Assembly: GCA_963707465.1 (NCBI GenBank) | Contig: CAVPQK010000030.1 | Coordinates: forward strand, 1 to 64,000 | From: Bog-159 sp963707465 | Lineage (GTDB): Bacteria > Acidobacteriota > Terriglobia > Bryobacterales > Bryobacteraceae | Length of the DNA: 64,000 nt | Direction of reading: 5' to 3' | Shown: positions 8,630 through 17,374 of the stretch, piece after piece | How the letters are laid out: each line of letters opens with the position of its first letter | How positions within the stretch are numbered: the first letter of the stretch is position 1 | Program-made: the position numbers and the translations under genes | Notes under the pieces: generated by a model | The model's database searches: none | The model's input: the letters and a program-made list of their open reading frames with translations, nothing else | What the model was told of the DNA's origin: nothing

Positions 8630-10228
8630 TCATCGTCTTCGACCTTTCTTCTCGTGCTTGCTCTTTCCGCTCTCCGGCAAACGGCCGCGCAGCCCTTCAT
8701 CAATCTGGCGGGCCAGCCCCTGGCAAGGCTCGCAATCCGGTTTCAAGCTGAGTCCCAGACGAATGGCCGCGCGCGCTTCGATATAGCGGCCCTCCCGTAG
8801 CAGCGCGCGAGCCTTGCCGTTCAATGAATGATGATACGACTCGAGCGCGAAGCGGTCGTCGGGGACGTAGTGGAGAGCCAACTCCAGTTGGCTTACGGCT
8901 TCCACTGGCTTTTCATCGCGGAAAAGGCTCTCGCCCCACTGATAGTGGAGGTTGCCCAGAAAGCGCTTAGCGTCCGCCACGACGCCCTCGAAAGCCACGA
9001 TGCCGAGCGCCCTCTCGCCTTTCGACCAGTATGTTTCGGCATCGGCAAAGCCCTTTTCGAAAGCGCGAATCCAGCGTCCGGAAGCGGCTGGGGCCGGACG
9101 CGGCGCCGGGGTATCGGGCGGGGCTTGCGGCGCCGGCGCGGCAAGCGGGGACGGAGGCGCCACGGGCTGCCTGGCCGCTCTCCACGCGGATTCCTCCAGC
9201 CCGCTTCCATAAATCGCGGCGCCGCGGGCGATCGCGGAATCCGCGGCCGGAATCAGTGGCACACCAAATTCCTCCGCCAGGCGCTGCCCCACCAGGGGAA
9301 CGCGGGTCGATCCGCCCACCAGCAGAATGCAATCCGGCGGCAAGCCAGCCTGCTCGGCGGCGGTGCGCGCATACGATAATGCGGCTTCCACCAGAGGGCG
9401 GATCGACTCTTCAAACTCCGATCGCGTGACGGTCACCGAGACTCCGGTGGGCGTGGCGCCATGCGGGGCGTCTGAAAACAGGCTGGGCCACGGAATGTCG
9501 AACTGCTCCTCGGATCTTTTTGAAAGCCCAATTTTGACGCGCTCGGCCAGCGCGCGCAGTTGCAGCGGCGAATCGTGGCGAGCTACGAAGTCGGCTCGGG
9601 TGAGTGACAATTTGCGGAGAATCGAGCCGATGAGGAGCGCCTCGAAATCGAGTCCGCCCAACTCGCGGGTTCCTTCACTTGGAAAAGCCTTGAGGGGGCG
9701 GCCCATCTGTACCAGCGCGCACGACAGCATGCTGGCGCCCCAACTTACCACCAGAACACGCGCGCGGCCGTTGCACGGTGGCGACCCGAGCACCGCGGCC
9801 AAGGGTTCATCGACCAGCTTCGCCGTGCGGAATCCACCGGCTTCTACCGCCTCGCGCAATGCCAGCCGCTGGCGCTCGGCAAAGCATCCGGGCACCGCCG
9901 CGACAGCGCCCTGGATGGAACCGCCTAACGCTTCGACGGCATCCTCGTATATTTGGCGAAAGAGCTCGCGAGCGTCGCCGGCAGCGCGCGCGATCTGTTG
10001 CGAAGAAAGGGGATCTACGAGGCCAATGCGTTGCTTCCAACTGTAGAACCGGATCGGCGGCTGCCAGGGCCGATCCGCGTCCGGAACGGGAAACTCGACA
10101 TCCAGCGGAAGTTGACGGCTCGCGAACCGGTTGGCGAAGATCTCGACGTGGCCATCGCGCGCCGCGGCGGCGCGGCACGTCAGGCTCCCAAAATCGACAC
10201 CAACCACGGTCCCCATTGCGTCCCCCAT
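8630..10228 (-). CDS. Hsp70-like ATPase domain fused to TPR tail, degenerate phosphate-2 site
   Basis: This is a 532-residue protein. Residues 5-345 follow the Hsp70/actin fold: GVDFGSLTC for phosphate 1 and LLVGGSTRVP (302-311) for the adenosine site. The usual phosphate-2 motif DLGGGTFD is replaced by VSWGASML (161-168), so ATP hydrolysis may be weak or lost. A Pro/Ala linker (about 350-385) is followed by TPR-like helices (to about 515) in place of a substrate-binding domain, and a basic tail. A second ATG at codon 5 is an equally good start. It lies directly downstream of the zinc-finger Hsp70 gene with a 15-bp gap. It may act as a scaffold or adaptor. Confidence 0.82.
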   Translation of the reverse strand: MGDAMGTVVGVDFGSLTCRAAAARDGHVEIFANRFASRQLPLDVEFPVPDADRPWQPPIRFYSWKQRIGLVDPLSSQQIARAAGDARELFRQIYEDAVEALGGSIQGAVAAVPGCFAERQRLALREAVEAGGFRTAKLVDEPLAAVLGSPPCNGRARVLVVSWGASMLSCALVQMGRPLKAFPSEGTRELGGLDFEALLIGSILRKLSLTRADFVARHDSPLQLRALAERVKIGLSKRSEEQFDIPWPSLFSDAPHGATPTGVSVTVTRSEFEESIRPLVEAALSYARTAAEQAGLPPDCILLVGGSTRVPLVGQRLAEEFGVPLIPAADSAIARGAAIYGSGLEESAWRAARQPVAPPSPLAAPAPQAPPDTPAPRPAPAASGRWIRAFEKGFADAETYWSKGERALGIVAFEGVVADAKRFLGNLHYQWGESLFRDEKPVEAVSQLELALHYVPDDRFALESYHHSLNGKARALLREGRYIEARAAIRLGLSLKPDCEPCQGLARQIDEGLRGRLPESGKSKHEKKGRRR

Positions 10229-10243
10229 CGGATAACTTGCGGC

Positions 10244-12496
10244 TTACTGTTTCACCACATCTTCTTCGTGAACATCCTTCGAGGTGCCAGCCGCTTCGGG
10301 ACCGCCTAAGATGTCCTTGAGGAGGTCCGCCAACTGCTGGAATCGGGCCACCGCGGCATTGTTGTCGCCGCGCCGGACTGCGCTTTCGATCTCGCCGCGA
10401 GCCGCCCGGATTTGCTCGGCGGCCGCCAGTTTTCCATCGCGGGTGGCGCGCGCCACCGCGCGTACCATAGTCATGAGAACGCCGATGAACGGATTCACGT
10501 CGTCGGTAGCCATATCCAGTTCCTTGGTCTTGGCCTCCGACGCGGGTTGGTCGCCACGCTCCACGCACTTCTTTAACGTATCCACGAGGTTCTTGAGCTG
10601 GACGGTCTGCGCGGGATCGATCAGCCAGCCGAATTCGGAAATGATGAACTCGGTGTAATCGATCAGGTTCTCCGCGCGTTGCCGCCAAGGCTCGGACGGC
10701 GCGGATCTCTGCAGCAGGGCGTCCATCTGCTGCACGCAACGGTCCGCGATCTCGGAGTCGTTACGGCTCAGAGCGGCGGCTGCCTGTCCGTAATACTCAT
10801 CCAGGTCCCGGGCTTTCTGGCGATCGATTTGTTCGCTCAGCTCCTGTTTCCGTTTTCGAAGCTGCTCCAGCTTTTTCTCGAGCCGGCTGCGCTTGCTGTC
10901 GCCGCGATCGAGGAAGGTCTCGACCTCGGTTCCCGATCCGTCGCGCAAGCTGACCTTTACGCGCTGCAGGATGCCATCGTCGTCCAGGCTGAAGGCAATG
11001 TCGAGCGGGGTATCCGAGGGTACGTTGTCCGGCAACTGCAGCCACACGATGGCCTGCAGTTCGTTTTCGCTGGCAACCTCTTTGAACCCGGCGTAGATGG
11101 GCACCTTAATGCGCTTCAGGTTCGGCGCCGGAGTGTAGAACCGCTTGACCACCGGCTCCCGCGTGGGGAACGAGGAACCCTTGGGTATGATGATGCCGAA
11201 CAAGTCGCCCTTGGTCTCGATGCCGTAGTGCATGCCCGTGGTGGGGGCGAGCACGCCGCCTACTTCCAGCGAGGGCGCGCCACACTGCTGGCATATGTCG
11301 TCCTTGCCCTCGTTCCGGTGTCCGCAGGCGCACTCCCAGGAATTCACGAGCTTGGCCGCGAGAATGGCCGCCCCGAACGCCACGCATTTCATCGGATCGA
11401 CGTTCATCATGAGCTTCTTCTCGTCGAATACGGTGGCGAGTTCGCGGCGCACCATGGGAATACAGGAAGACCCGCCCACCAGCAGCACATAGTCGACCTG
11501 ATCCGCGGTGACCTGCGCGCCCCGCATGGCTTCCTGCACCAGGGCGACGCTTTCCTTGACGCGCTCGGCGATCAGGCGCTCGAATTGCGAGCGGGTCAGC
11601 TCCATCTCGATGTCGATCAAATCCTTGTTCTCGTCCTGCAGGAGGCCGTTGACGATGATATCCGTGCTGGTCATGCTGGAAAGTGCCTTTTTGGCCTTTT
11701 CGGCTTCGAGCTTGAGTTGCGCCATGAACCGCTTGTTGGAACGGGGATCCACCTGGTGCTCGGCTTTGATTTGATCGAGCACATGTTCCACAATGCGAAA
11801 ATCGAAGTCGTCGCCGCCCAGCCACATATTGCCGGTGATGTTCAACTGCGCGAAGACGCCGTTGACGATCATGAGCACGCTGACATCGAAAGTCCCACCG
11901 CCAAGATCATAGACCAGAACCGTTTTGGAATCGTCCGTGCCGAGGTTATCGATACCGAATGCGATGGCGGCGGCGGAAGGTTCGTCCAGGATCTTCTGCA
12001 CCTTGAGACCCGCGCGCCGTCCGGCCTCGCGGGTGGCGTTCCGCTGCTTGTCGGTAAAGTACGCGGGGACGGTGATTACCGCGTACTCCAACTTTTCATT
12101 GACGCGAAGTTCACAGTCTTCCTTGATTTTCTTGAGAATGATGGAGGAGATATCGACGGGCGAATGCTGCTGCGCTCCCATCACCACCCTGACGTCGTCT
12201 TCGGTGCCATCCTGCGGCTCGACCACCTGATATTGGTACTTGCCGCGCACGCGCTGCACTTCGGGATCGCGGAAGCCGCGGCCCATCAACCGCTTAACGG
12301 AGATGATGGTGTCTTCGGGGTCTTGCACCGTATTGTTGACCGCCAGCCGGCCGATCAACATTTTGCCTTTGTGCATTCCCACCACGGATGGCGTGAGATC
12401 CTCATTCTCCCTGTTCTGCACGACGCGGGTGTCTCCGGTTCGGAGGGCCGCCACGGAGTTCGTTGTTCCCAGATCGATTCCGATCGCCTTGCTCAT
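10244..12496 (-). CDS. DnaK-like Hsp70 with inserted RanBP2-type zinc finger
   Basis: The start is ATG 12496 with upstream AGGAGA; the longer frame to 12577 lacks such a site. The product has 750 residues. The ATPase domain has IGIDLGTTNSV, VYDLGGGTFDVSV and LLVGGSSCIP, all intact. Between the ATPase and substrate-binding domains lies a zinc-finger-like insert, Trp-Glu-Cys-Ala-Cys ... Asn ... Cys-Gln-Gln-Cys (about residues 387-406), resembling RanBP2 fingers with CxC in place of CxxC. A beta substrate-binding domain follows (about 420-540). A long helical C-terminus (about 540-750) follows in place of the normal lid. It is a tandem paralogue of the next gene upstream. Its probable role is chaperoning a client specific to this locus, with the GrpE and J-like proteins. 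Confidence 0.9.
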   Translation of the reverse strand: MSKAIGIDLGTTNSVAALRTGDTRVVQNRENEDLTPSVVGMHKGKMLIGRLAVNNTVQDPEDTIISVKRLMGRGFRDPEVQRVRGKYQYQVVEPQDGTEDDVRVVMGAQQHSPVDISSIILKKIKEDCELRVNEKLEYAVITVPAYFTDKQRNATREAGRRAGLKVQKILDEPSAAAIAFGIDNLGTDDSKTVLVYDLGGGTFDVSVLMIVNGVFAQLNITGNMWLGGDDFDFRIVEHVLDQIKAEHQVDPRSNKRFMAQLKLEAEKAKKALSSMTSTDIIVNGLLQDENKDLIDIEMELTRSQFERLIAERVKESVALVQEAMRGAQVTADQVDYVLLVGGSSCIPMVRRELATVFDEKKLMMNVDPMKCVAFGAAILAAKLVNSWECACGHRNEGKDDICQQCGAPSLEVGGVLAPTTGMHYGIETKGDLFGIIIPKGSSFPTREPVVKRFYTPAPNLKRIKVPIYAGFKEVASENELQAIVWLQLPDNVPSDTPLDIAFSLDDDGILQRVKVSLRDGSGTEVETFLDRGDSKRSRLEKKLEQLRKRKQELSEQIDRQKARDLDEYYGQAAAALSRNDSEIADRCVQQMDALLQRSAPSEPWRQRAENLIDYTEFIISEFGWLIDPAQTVQLKNLVDTLKKCVERGDQPASEAKTKELDMATDDVNPFIGVLMTMVRAVARATRDGKLAAAEQIRAARGEIESAVRRGDNNAAVARFQQLADLLKDILGGPEAAGTSKDVHEEDVVKQ

Positions 12497-12560
12497 ATTT
12501 CTCCTCTTTCGATAGCAAATATTTTCCGGATTTCTTTGCCAAACCGCACCGCCAACGGCC

Positions 12561-14381
12561 TCATCCGGCGCCACCACGGGCCTGGCTGCTTGTCCTTAGT
12601 AGCGTCTCCATCCGCTGCACGCAACGCTCCGCGATGTTCGGGTCATTACGGCTCAGCGCCGCGGCGGCCGCGTCATAGTACTCTTCGAGATCGCGAGCGG
12701 CCTCGCGATTGATTTGCTCGCTCAGTTCCTGTCTTCTTCTTAGAAGCTGCTCGAGCTGTTTCTCGAGCCGGCCGCGCTTGCTGTCCCCGCGGTCGAGGAA
12801 GGTCTCGACTTCGGCTCCGGATGCGTCGCGCAACCTGACCCTTACGCGCTGCAGGATGCCGTCATCATCCAGGCTGAAGCCAATGTCGATCGGCGTCCCC
12901 GAGGGCACGTTGTCCGGCAATTGCAGACACACGATAGCCTGCAGTTCGTTTTCGCGGGCGACCGGTTTAACGCCGACATAAATGGGGATCTTGATCCGCT
13001 TCAGGTTTGGCGCTCTGGTATAAATACGCCGCATCAAGGGCGCGGGGGTGGGGAACACAGTATGCTGGGGAATGACGATGTCAAAGGCGCCGCCATCGGA
13101 TTCAATACCATAGGGCATGCCGGTGGCCACGGTCCGATATGCAGGCAACTCCAAAGCACTTGCGCCGCATTGCCCGCACACGTCGTCTTTAGCCTCGTTG
13201 CGATGCCCGCCGCCACACTCCCAGGAATTCTTGAGCCTGGCAGCGAGAATGGCCGCCCCGTAAGCCACGCCTTTCATCGGATCGACGTTGATCATCAGCT
13301 TCTTCTCGCCGAATAAGGCGGCAAGTTCGCGGCGCACCAGCGGGATTAAAGAAGAACCTCCCACGAGCAGCACATAATCGACTTGGTCCGCAGTGACCTG
13401 GGCGCCCCGCATGGCTTCCCGCACCCCGGCGATCCTTTCCTCGACGCGGTCTGCGATCATGCGTTCGAATTGGGAGCGCGTCAGCTCCATCTCGAAGTCG
13501 ATCCAATCCTTGTTCTCGTCCTGCGGCACACCAGGAATGACGATGTCCGCGCTGGTGATGCTGGAAAGGGCCTTTTTGGCCTTTTCGGCTTCCAGCCTGA
13601 GCTGCGCCATGAAGCGCCGGTTCGAACGGGGATCCATATGGTGCTCAGCTTTGACACGCTCGACCACATGTTCCACAATTCGGAGATCGAACTCGTCGCC
13701 GCCGAGCCACTGATTACCAGTGATGTTCAGGGGTGCGATGACGCCGTTGGCTATCGCGAGCACGCTGACATCGAAGCTCCCACCGCCCAGATCGTACACG
13801 AGAACCGTCTTGGAGTCGCCCGTGCCCAGGTTATCGATACCGAATGCGATGGCAGCGGCGGACGGTTCGTCGAGGACTTTCTGTACCCTGAGGCCCGCGC
13901 GCCGGGCAGCCTGGCGGACGGCGCTCCGCTGCTTGTCGGTAAAATACGCCGGGACCGTGATTACCGCGTACTCCACCTTTTCATTGAAGCGAAGTTCGCA
14001 GTCTTCCTTGATTTTCTTGAGAATCATGGAAGAGATCTCGACGGGCGAATGCTGCCGCGCTCCCATCACCACCCTGACATCGTCTTCGGTTCCATCCTGC
14101 GGCTCGACCACCTGATACGGGTACTTGCCGCGCACCCGCTGCACTTCGGGATCGCGGAAGCCGCGACCCAATAAGCGCCGCACCGATACGATGGTGTCTT
14201 CAGGGTCCTGCGGCGTATTGTTGACCGCCAGCCGGCCAATCAGAACTCTGCCCTTATGCATGCCGACACAGCAGGGCGTCAAATCCTCGTTCTCGCGGTT
14301 TTGGATCACGCGCGCGCTGCCCGACATTCGCGCGGCGCACGCGTTTGTCTCACCGAAATCGATTCCGATCGCAACGCTCAC
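12561..14381 (-). CDS. DnaK-like Hsp70 paralogue with broken zinc finger
   Basis: This is a 606-residue protein very similar along its length to the downstream Hsp70 gene, so the pair arose by tandem duplication. Nucleotide motifs are intact (IGIDFGETN, VYDLGGGSFDVSV, LLVGGSSLIP). The insert between the two main domains reads Trp-Glu-Cys-Gly-Gly-Gly and has lost the second Cys of the finger, although the later Cys pair (CGQC) remains. The C-terminal helical extension is about 130 residues shorter than in the paralogue. The start at 14381 lies 19 bp after grpE. The two copies may have split roles or may form mixed assemblies. Confidence 0.9.
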   Translation of the reverse strand: MSVAIGIDFGETNACAARMSGSARVIQNRENEDLTPCCVGMHKGRVLIGRLAVNNTPQDPEDTIVSVRRLLGRGFRDPEVQRVRGKYPYQVVEPQDGTEDDVRVVMGARQHSPVEISSMILKKIKEDCELRFNEKVEYAVITVPAYFTDKQRSAVRQAARRAGLRVQKVLDEPSAAAIAFGIDNLGTGDSKTVLVYDLGGGSFDVSVLAIANGVIAPLNITGNQWLGGDEFDLRIVEHVVERVKAEHHMDPRSNRRFMAQLRLEAEKAKKALSSITSADIVIPGVPQDENKDWIDFEMELTRSQFERMIADRVEERIAGVREAMRGAQVTADQVDYVLLVGGSSLIPLVRRELAALFGEKKLMINVDPMKGVAYGAAILAARLKNSWECGGGHRNEAKDDVCGQCGASALELPAYRTVATGMPYGIESDGGAFDIVIPQHTVFPTPAPLMRRIYTRAPNLKRIKIPIYVGVKPVARENELQAIVCLQLPDNVPSGTPIDIGFSLDDDGILQRVRVRLRDASGAEVETFLDRGDSKRGRLEKQLEQLLRRRQELSEQINREAARDLEEYYDAAAAALSRNDPNIAERCVQRMETLLRTSSQARGGAG

Positions 14382-14400
14382 CGTTATCCTCGAAGGCCGC

Positions 14401-14871
14401 TCAGTTCTTCACCACCACCACTTCAGCCAGGCGCAACACCTGACCGCGCCAAAGATATCCGCGCTTCCATTCCTCCATGATCGTGCCGTTGTCCAGATCC
14501 AGGTTTTCACGCGTGTCGATCACATTGTAAAAACCAGGCACGGCCTTACCCTCGGGAGCCTCGATGCGGGTGACGCCCTGGCCGCGCAGTTCGCGGCCCA
14601 GCAGTTTGTAAATGGACCGGAAACTGTTCACCCAGTTTCGCGCCTGCTTGTCGGCGCCTTCGAGCCGGGGTTCGATGTTCGCCAGAACCCGCTCGAAGCT
14701 ATCCACCACTTCGAGGATGCCGAGCAGGAATTTCTTCTGCTCGTCCCCGGCCTTTTTCTGGGTGTCGGCGGCGGTCATCTTAAGGCGATAGACCTCTACG
14801 ATCAAGCTCTCGACGTCCTTCCGGATCACCCGGATCCCCCCGTCGCGCGCTGCTTTGGTTGCTTCCCGCAC
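14401..14871 (-). CDS. grpE: GrpE-like nucleotide exchange factor
   Basis: This is a 156-residue protein. The N-terminal half is a long helix (to about residue 70). The C-terminal half has the GrpE beta domain signature: GVTRIEAPEGKAVPGFYNVID then IMEEWKRGYLWRGQVLRLAEVVV. The start is GTG 14871 with an upstream GAGGGAG. It sits directly upstream of the two Hsp70 genes and presumably serves them. It is divergent from housekeeping GrpE and is likely a dedicated copy. Confidence 0.88.
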   Translation of the reverse strand: MREATKAARDGGIRVIRKDVESLIVEVYRLKMTAADTQKKAGDEQKKFLLGILEVVDSFERVLANIEPRLEGADKQARNWVNSFRSIYKLLGRELRGQGVTRIEAPEGKAVPGFYNVIDTRENLDLDNGTIMEEWKRGYLWRGQVLRLAEVVVVKN

Positions 14872-14884
14872 CAGATTCTCCCTC

Positions 14885-15310
14885 TTAACGGTCGACCGTT
14901 GGCCGGATGGCCTCCGCGTTCCAGCCGTCGTAACGATTCGAGTCCGCGATCTTCGGCCGCATGAAGACGATCTCCGGCAATTCAGGCGGACTGCCGGCGG
15001 ACTCCAGATCGGAGTCGAGCGATTCCGGCGGCCAGCAGGGCACCTGGCGGAACTCGTCGATCGCTAGCGGCGCGCCTTCGCCGGACGGCCCGGAATTCTC
15101 GATCTCGTAGAACCAGATGTCAACCTCAGCGCGTTCCCTGGCGTTTTTCAGCTTTTTGACCGCCTCCTGAGCTTTGCCCAGCCGCGGAATATTCCGTCGG
15201 TCGCGCATGAAGCGCGGCAGTGCCTGGTGCACCTCCGCCGGCGAAGCGTCGGGCGACAGGCCCAGCAGTTCGTAAGGCGTCTCCGTTTCATGTTTGGGGT
15301 CCTTGATCAT
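14885..15310 (-). CDS. J-domain-like protein lacking HPD
   Basis: This is a 141-residue protein. The first 65 residues read as a J-domain (TPYELLGLSPDASPAEVHQA, then a second long helix with AQEAVKKLKNARERAEVDIW). The HPD tripeptide that activates Hsp70 is absent; the loop reads MRDRRNIP. The remaining half is acidic, Pro-rich and unassigned. Its place just before grpE and the Hsp70 genes supports a co-chaperone role, probably by docking and not by stimulating ATP hydrolysis. It could also be a pseudo-J regulator. Confidence 0.65.
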   Translation of the reverse strand: MIKDPKHETETPYELLGLSPDASPAEVHQALPRFMRDRRNIPRLGKAQEAVKKLKNARERAEVDIWFYEIENSGPSGEGAPLAIDEFRQVPCWPPESLDSDLESAGSPPELPEIVFMRPKIADSNRYDGWNAEAIRPTVDR

Positions 15311-15325
15311 TTCACCGTCCTGCGG

Positions 15326-17374
15326 CTACCCGCCGATTCTCATCCGATGGCGCATGCGATGCGCGACGGCGAGATTCGTCAGGATGCCCTTCAGCACGTC
15401 GTCGTCAACCTGGCTGAAGAGATTCTCCATGCTTCCCTCATCCAGCATCGCCGCGCCCGAGATCGCCGAAAAGAATTCGCTGCCCAGGTTCGGTTTGGCC
15501 ATCTTGGCGGCGCGCTCCAGCAACTCAATCGCTTTGTCCAGCTCGCGCACGACCGGGCCGCGGCCCGAATAGCGCACGCGTTCGACGGCGCTGTTCACTT
15601 CGTCCACGGCTTTGGCTTTGAGCGAGGAAGCCAGATTGCGCTTGGCCCTGTGATTGTTTGGGTTGATTTCGATGGCTTTTTCGAGCAGCTTGATCGACTT
15701 TTCATTGTTGGACTCGTCGCATCCCTCGTTGTTGTAAGTGGTAGACAAGCCCTCCTTGGCCCGCTGGTGTTGGGGATTCAAGCGCAACGCGCGCTTGTAG
15801 TCGTCGCGGGCGGCCGGATAGCTCGACTTATTCAGATGCGCTCCTCCCCGGTCGCAGTAGAGGATGCAAAGCAGATCGCGGAGGGCGTTATCCTTGTCCA
15901 GTTCCAGGCACTGTTCGAGCAGCGCGACGGCTTGATCCAACTGATTCTCCGTTTTCAGACGCGCCGACTCTTTTTGTACGGCTTTCACGGCTTCGCCGCT
16001 AAACTGGCCCGGCAAGTCGTGCAGGATACCGCCGGCCTGGGCGGCCACCTTGGGGTCGAACGAGAGGGCCAACTTGCGCGCCCTCTTCCAGGCCTCGACG
16101 GCTTCCCCGGTCTTGCCCTGTCCCGCCAGTACCGATGCGAGCTTGGCGTCGGCCATCACCCGCAGATACATGGCGGGCCAGGAGGATTGTATGTTCTTGG
16201 GCAGCACATCGAGTAGCGCTATCGCCTCCGCGGGCTTATGCCTGTCGTCGATCATGACCGCGATCGATCCGAGACCGGCGGGCGAGAAGTAAATGCATAA
16301 ACGCGCTAAACAATCGGCTGGCAAATCCAGCGTCGTGCGGGTTTGAGAATTCACCCACTGCACGGCGCGGGTCCCGGAATCCACCATCAGATGGCCGATC
16401 GACTCATGAATAGACGCCGACCGGCCCAGCCGTTCAAAAAACAGATAGCCTCCCGCCAACCGCAACACGGCGTCGGAGGGAAAGATTTTCTGCCGCTCCA
16501 GGGCGCCCATCAGTTCTTTCCAAGCCGCGGCGGATTTCTGTTCCCGGATCAGCGACACCAGTAGATCCTCGTACAACCAGCCCGCGCCGGCGTCCTCGCG
16601 CTCGCGGTATTCGCTCTCCCGGCTCTGCAGGTGATGGGCGATGCGCTGCTCCGCCAATTCATTGCGCAGACTGGCAACCTCCTGGGGGCTCAGCGCGATG
16701 CCCCAGCGCCGCTGATTGCTCTGGTTCCAGCTATCCCAGAACGGGTCCATATTCAGAAGCACCGTCCAATAGGCGATAGTCCCCTTCCAGACCGTTGTCA
16801 GCAGCGGTCCGGATTGGTTCTCCTTCTCCTGTACTTGCGCCCACCAGTAATGCGCCAGCGCCAGGTGGTGCAGCAAACGCACGTCCGCCGGCCCATCGCA
16901 CAGTTGGCGTTCCCACAGCCGGATGGCTTCCTCGCGGCGGCCGGCGCGCAGATTCGCGATGGGCAGCGCATTATTGAAGCGGGCGAGATCGCGCGCAGGA
17001 TCGACTCCCGGCGGTGCCATGGAGATGGCCTCGGCCACCACCTCCGACAGGCCATCCCAATCCTGCGCGCCGGCTCTTTGGTCCGCTTGGCGAACCAGGA
17101 GTTTATAAGCGAGCTGGCGGGGCTTGGGGTCCTGGCCGTTCAAAGTCATGGTGCGGCGCAGATGCTCCTGCGCCTCCCTTAGATTTCCTTCGGCCGCCAG
17201 TGCCACCGCAACATAGAAACGCACCTTCGCCTCGCTTGGACTGTTCTCGGTACGCGACAGCAGCGCTTCGAGATCGGGCCGCTTCCCCTCGGCGGCGAGA
17301 CACGCTGAAAACTGCTCAAGGGCGCGGATGCGCCATGCCGCGTCATGATTGGGTGTTGGTTGCGGTGCAGTCAC
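15326..17374 (-). CDS. Cytosolic TPR-repeat protein (682 aa)
   Basis: Helical TPR-like repeats run along most of the protein, clearest at the C-terminal third (AARDDYKRALRLNPQHQRAK; KSIKLLEKAIEINPNNHRAK). No signal peptide or membrane helix is seen. The start overlaps the stop of the next TPR gene by ATGA, so the pair is probably co-translated. The central part has a Trp-rich segment (WKGTIAYWTVLLNMDPFWDS). It is likely a scaffold for the chaperones. No enzymatic motif is visible. Confidence 0.8.
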   Translation of the reverse strand: MTAPQPTPNHDAAWRIRALEQFSACLAAEGKRPDLEALLSRTENSPSEAKVRFYVAVALAAEGNLREAQEHLRRTMTLNGQDPKPRQLAYKLLVRQADQRAGAQDWDGLSEVVAEAISMAPPGVDPARDLARFNNALPIANLRAGRREEAIRLWERQLCDGPADVRLLHHLALAHYWWAQVQEKENQSGPLLTTVWKGTIAYWTVLLNMDPFWDSWNQSNQRRWGIALSPQEVASLRNELAEQRIAHHLQSRESEYREREDAGAGWLYEDLLVSLIREQKSAAAWKELMGALERQKIFPSDAVLRLAGGYLFFERLGRSASIHESIGHLMVDSGTRAVQWVNSQTRTTLDLPADCLARLCIYFSPAGLGSIAVMIDDRHKPAEAIALLDVLPKNIQSSWPAMYLRVMADAKLASVLAGQGKTGEAVEAWKRARKLALSFDPKVAAQAGGILHDLPGQFSGEAVKAVQKESARLKTENQLDQAVALLEQCLELDKDNALRDLLCILYCDRGGAHLNKSSYPAARDDYKRALRLNPQHQRAKEGLSTTYNNEGCDESNNEKSIKLLEKAIEINPNNHRAKRNLASSLKAKAVDEVNSAVERVRYSGRGPVVRELDKAIELLERAAKMAKPNLGSEFFSAISGAAMLDEGSMENLFSQVDDDVLKGILTNLAVAHRMRHRMRIGG

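Noticed and set aside
10679..12712. A 677-codon plus-strand open frame
   Set aside because: It runs antisense to the zinc-finger Hsp70 gene; GC-rich codon use keeps the opposite strand open. No domain or ribosome site was seen.
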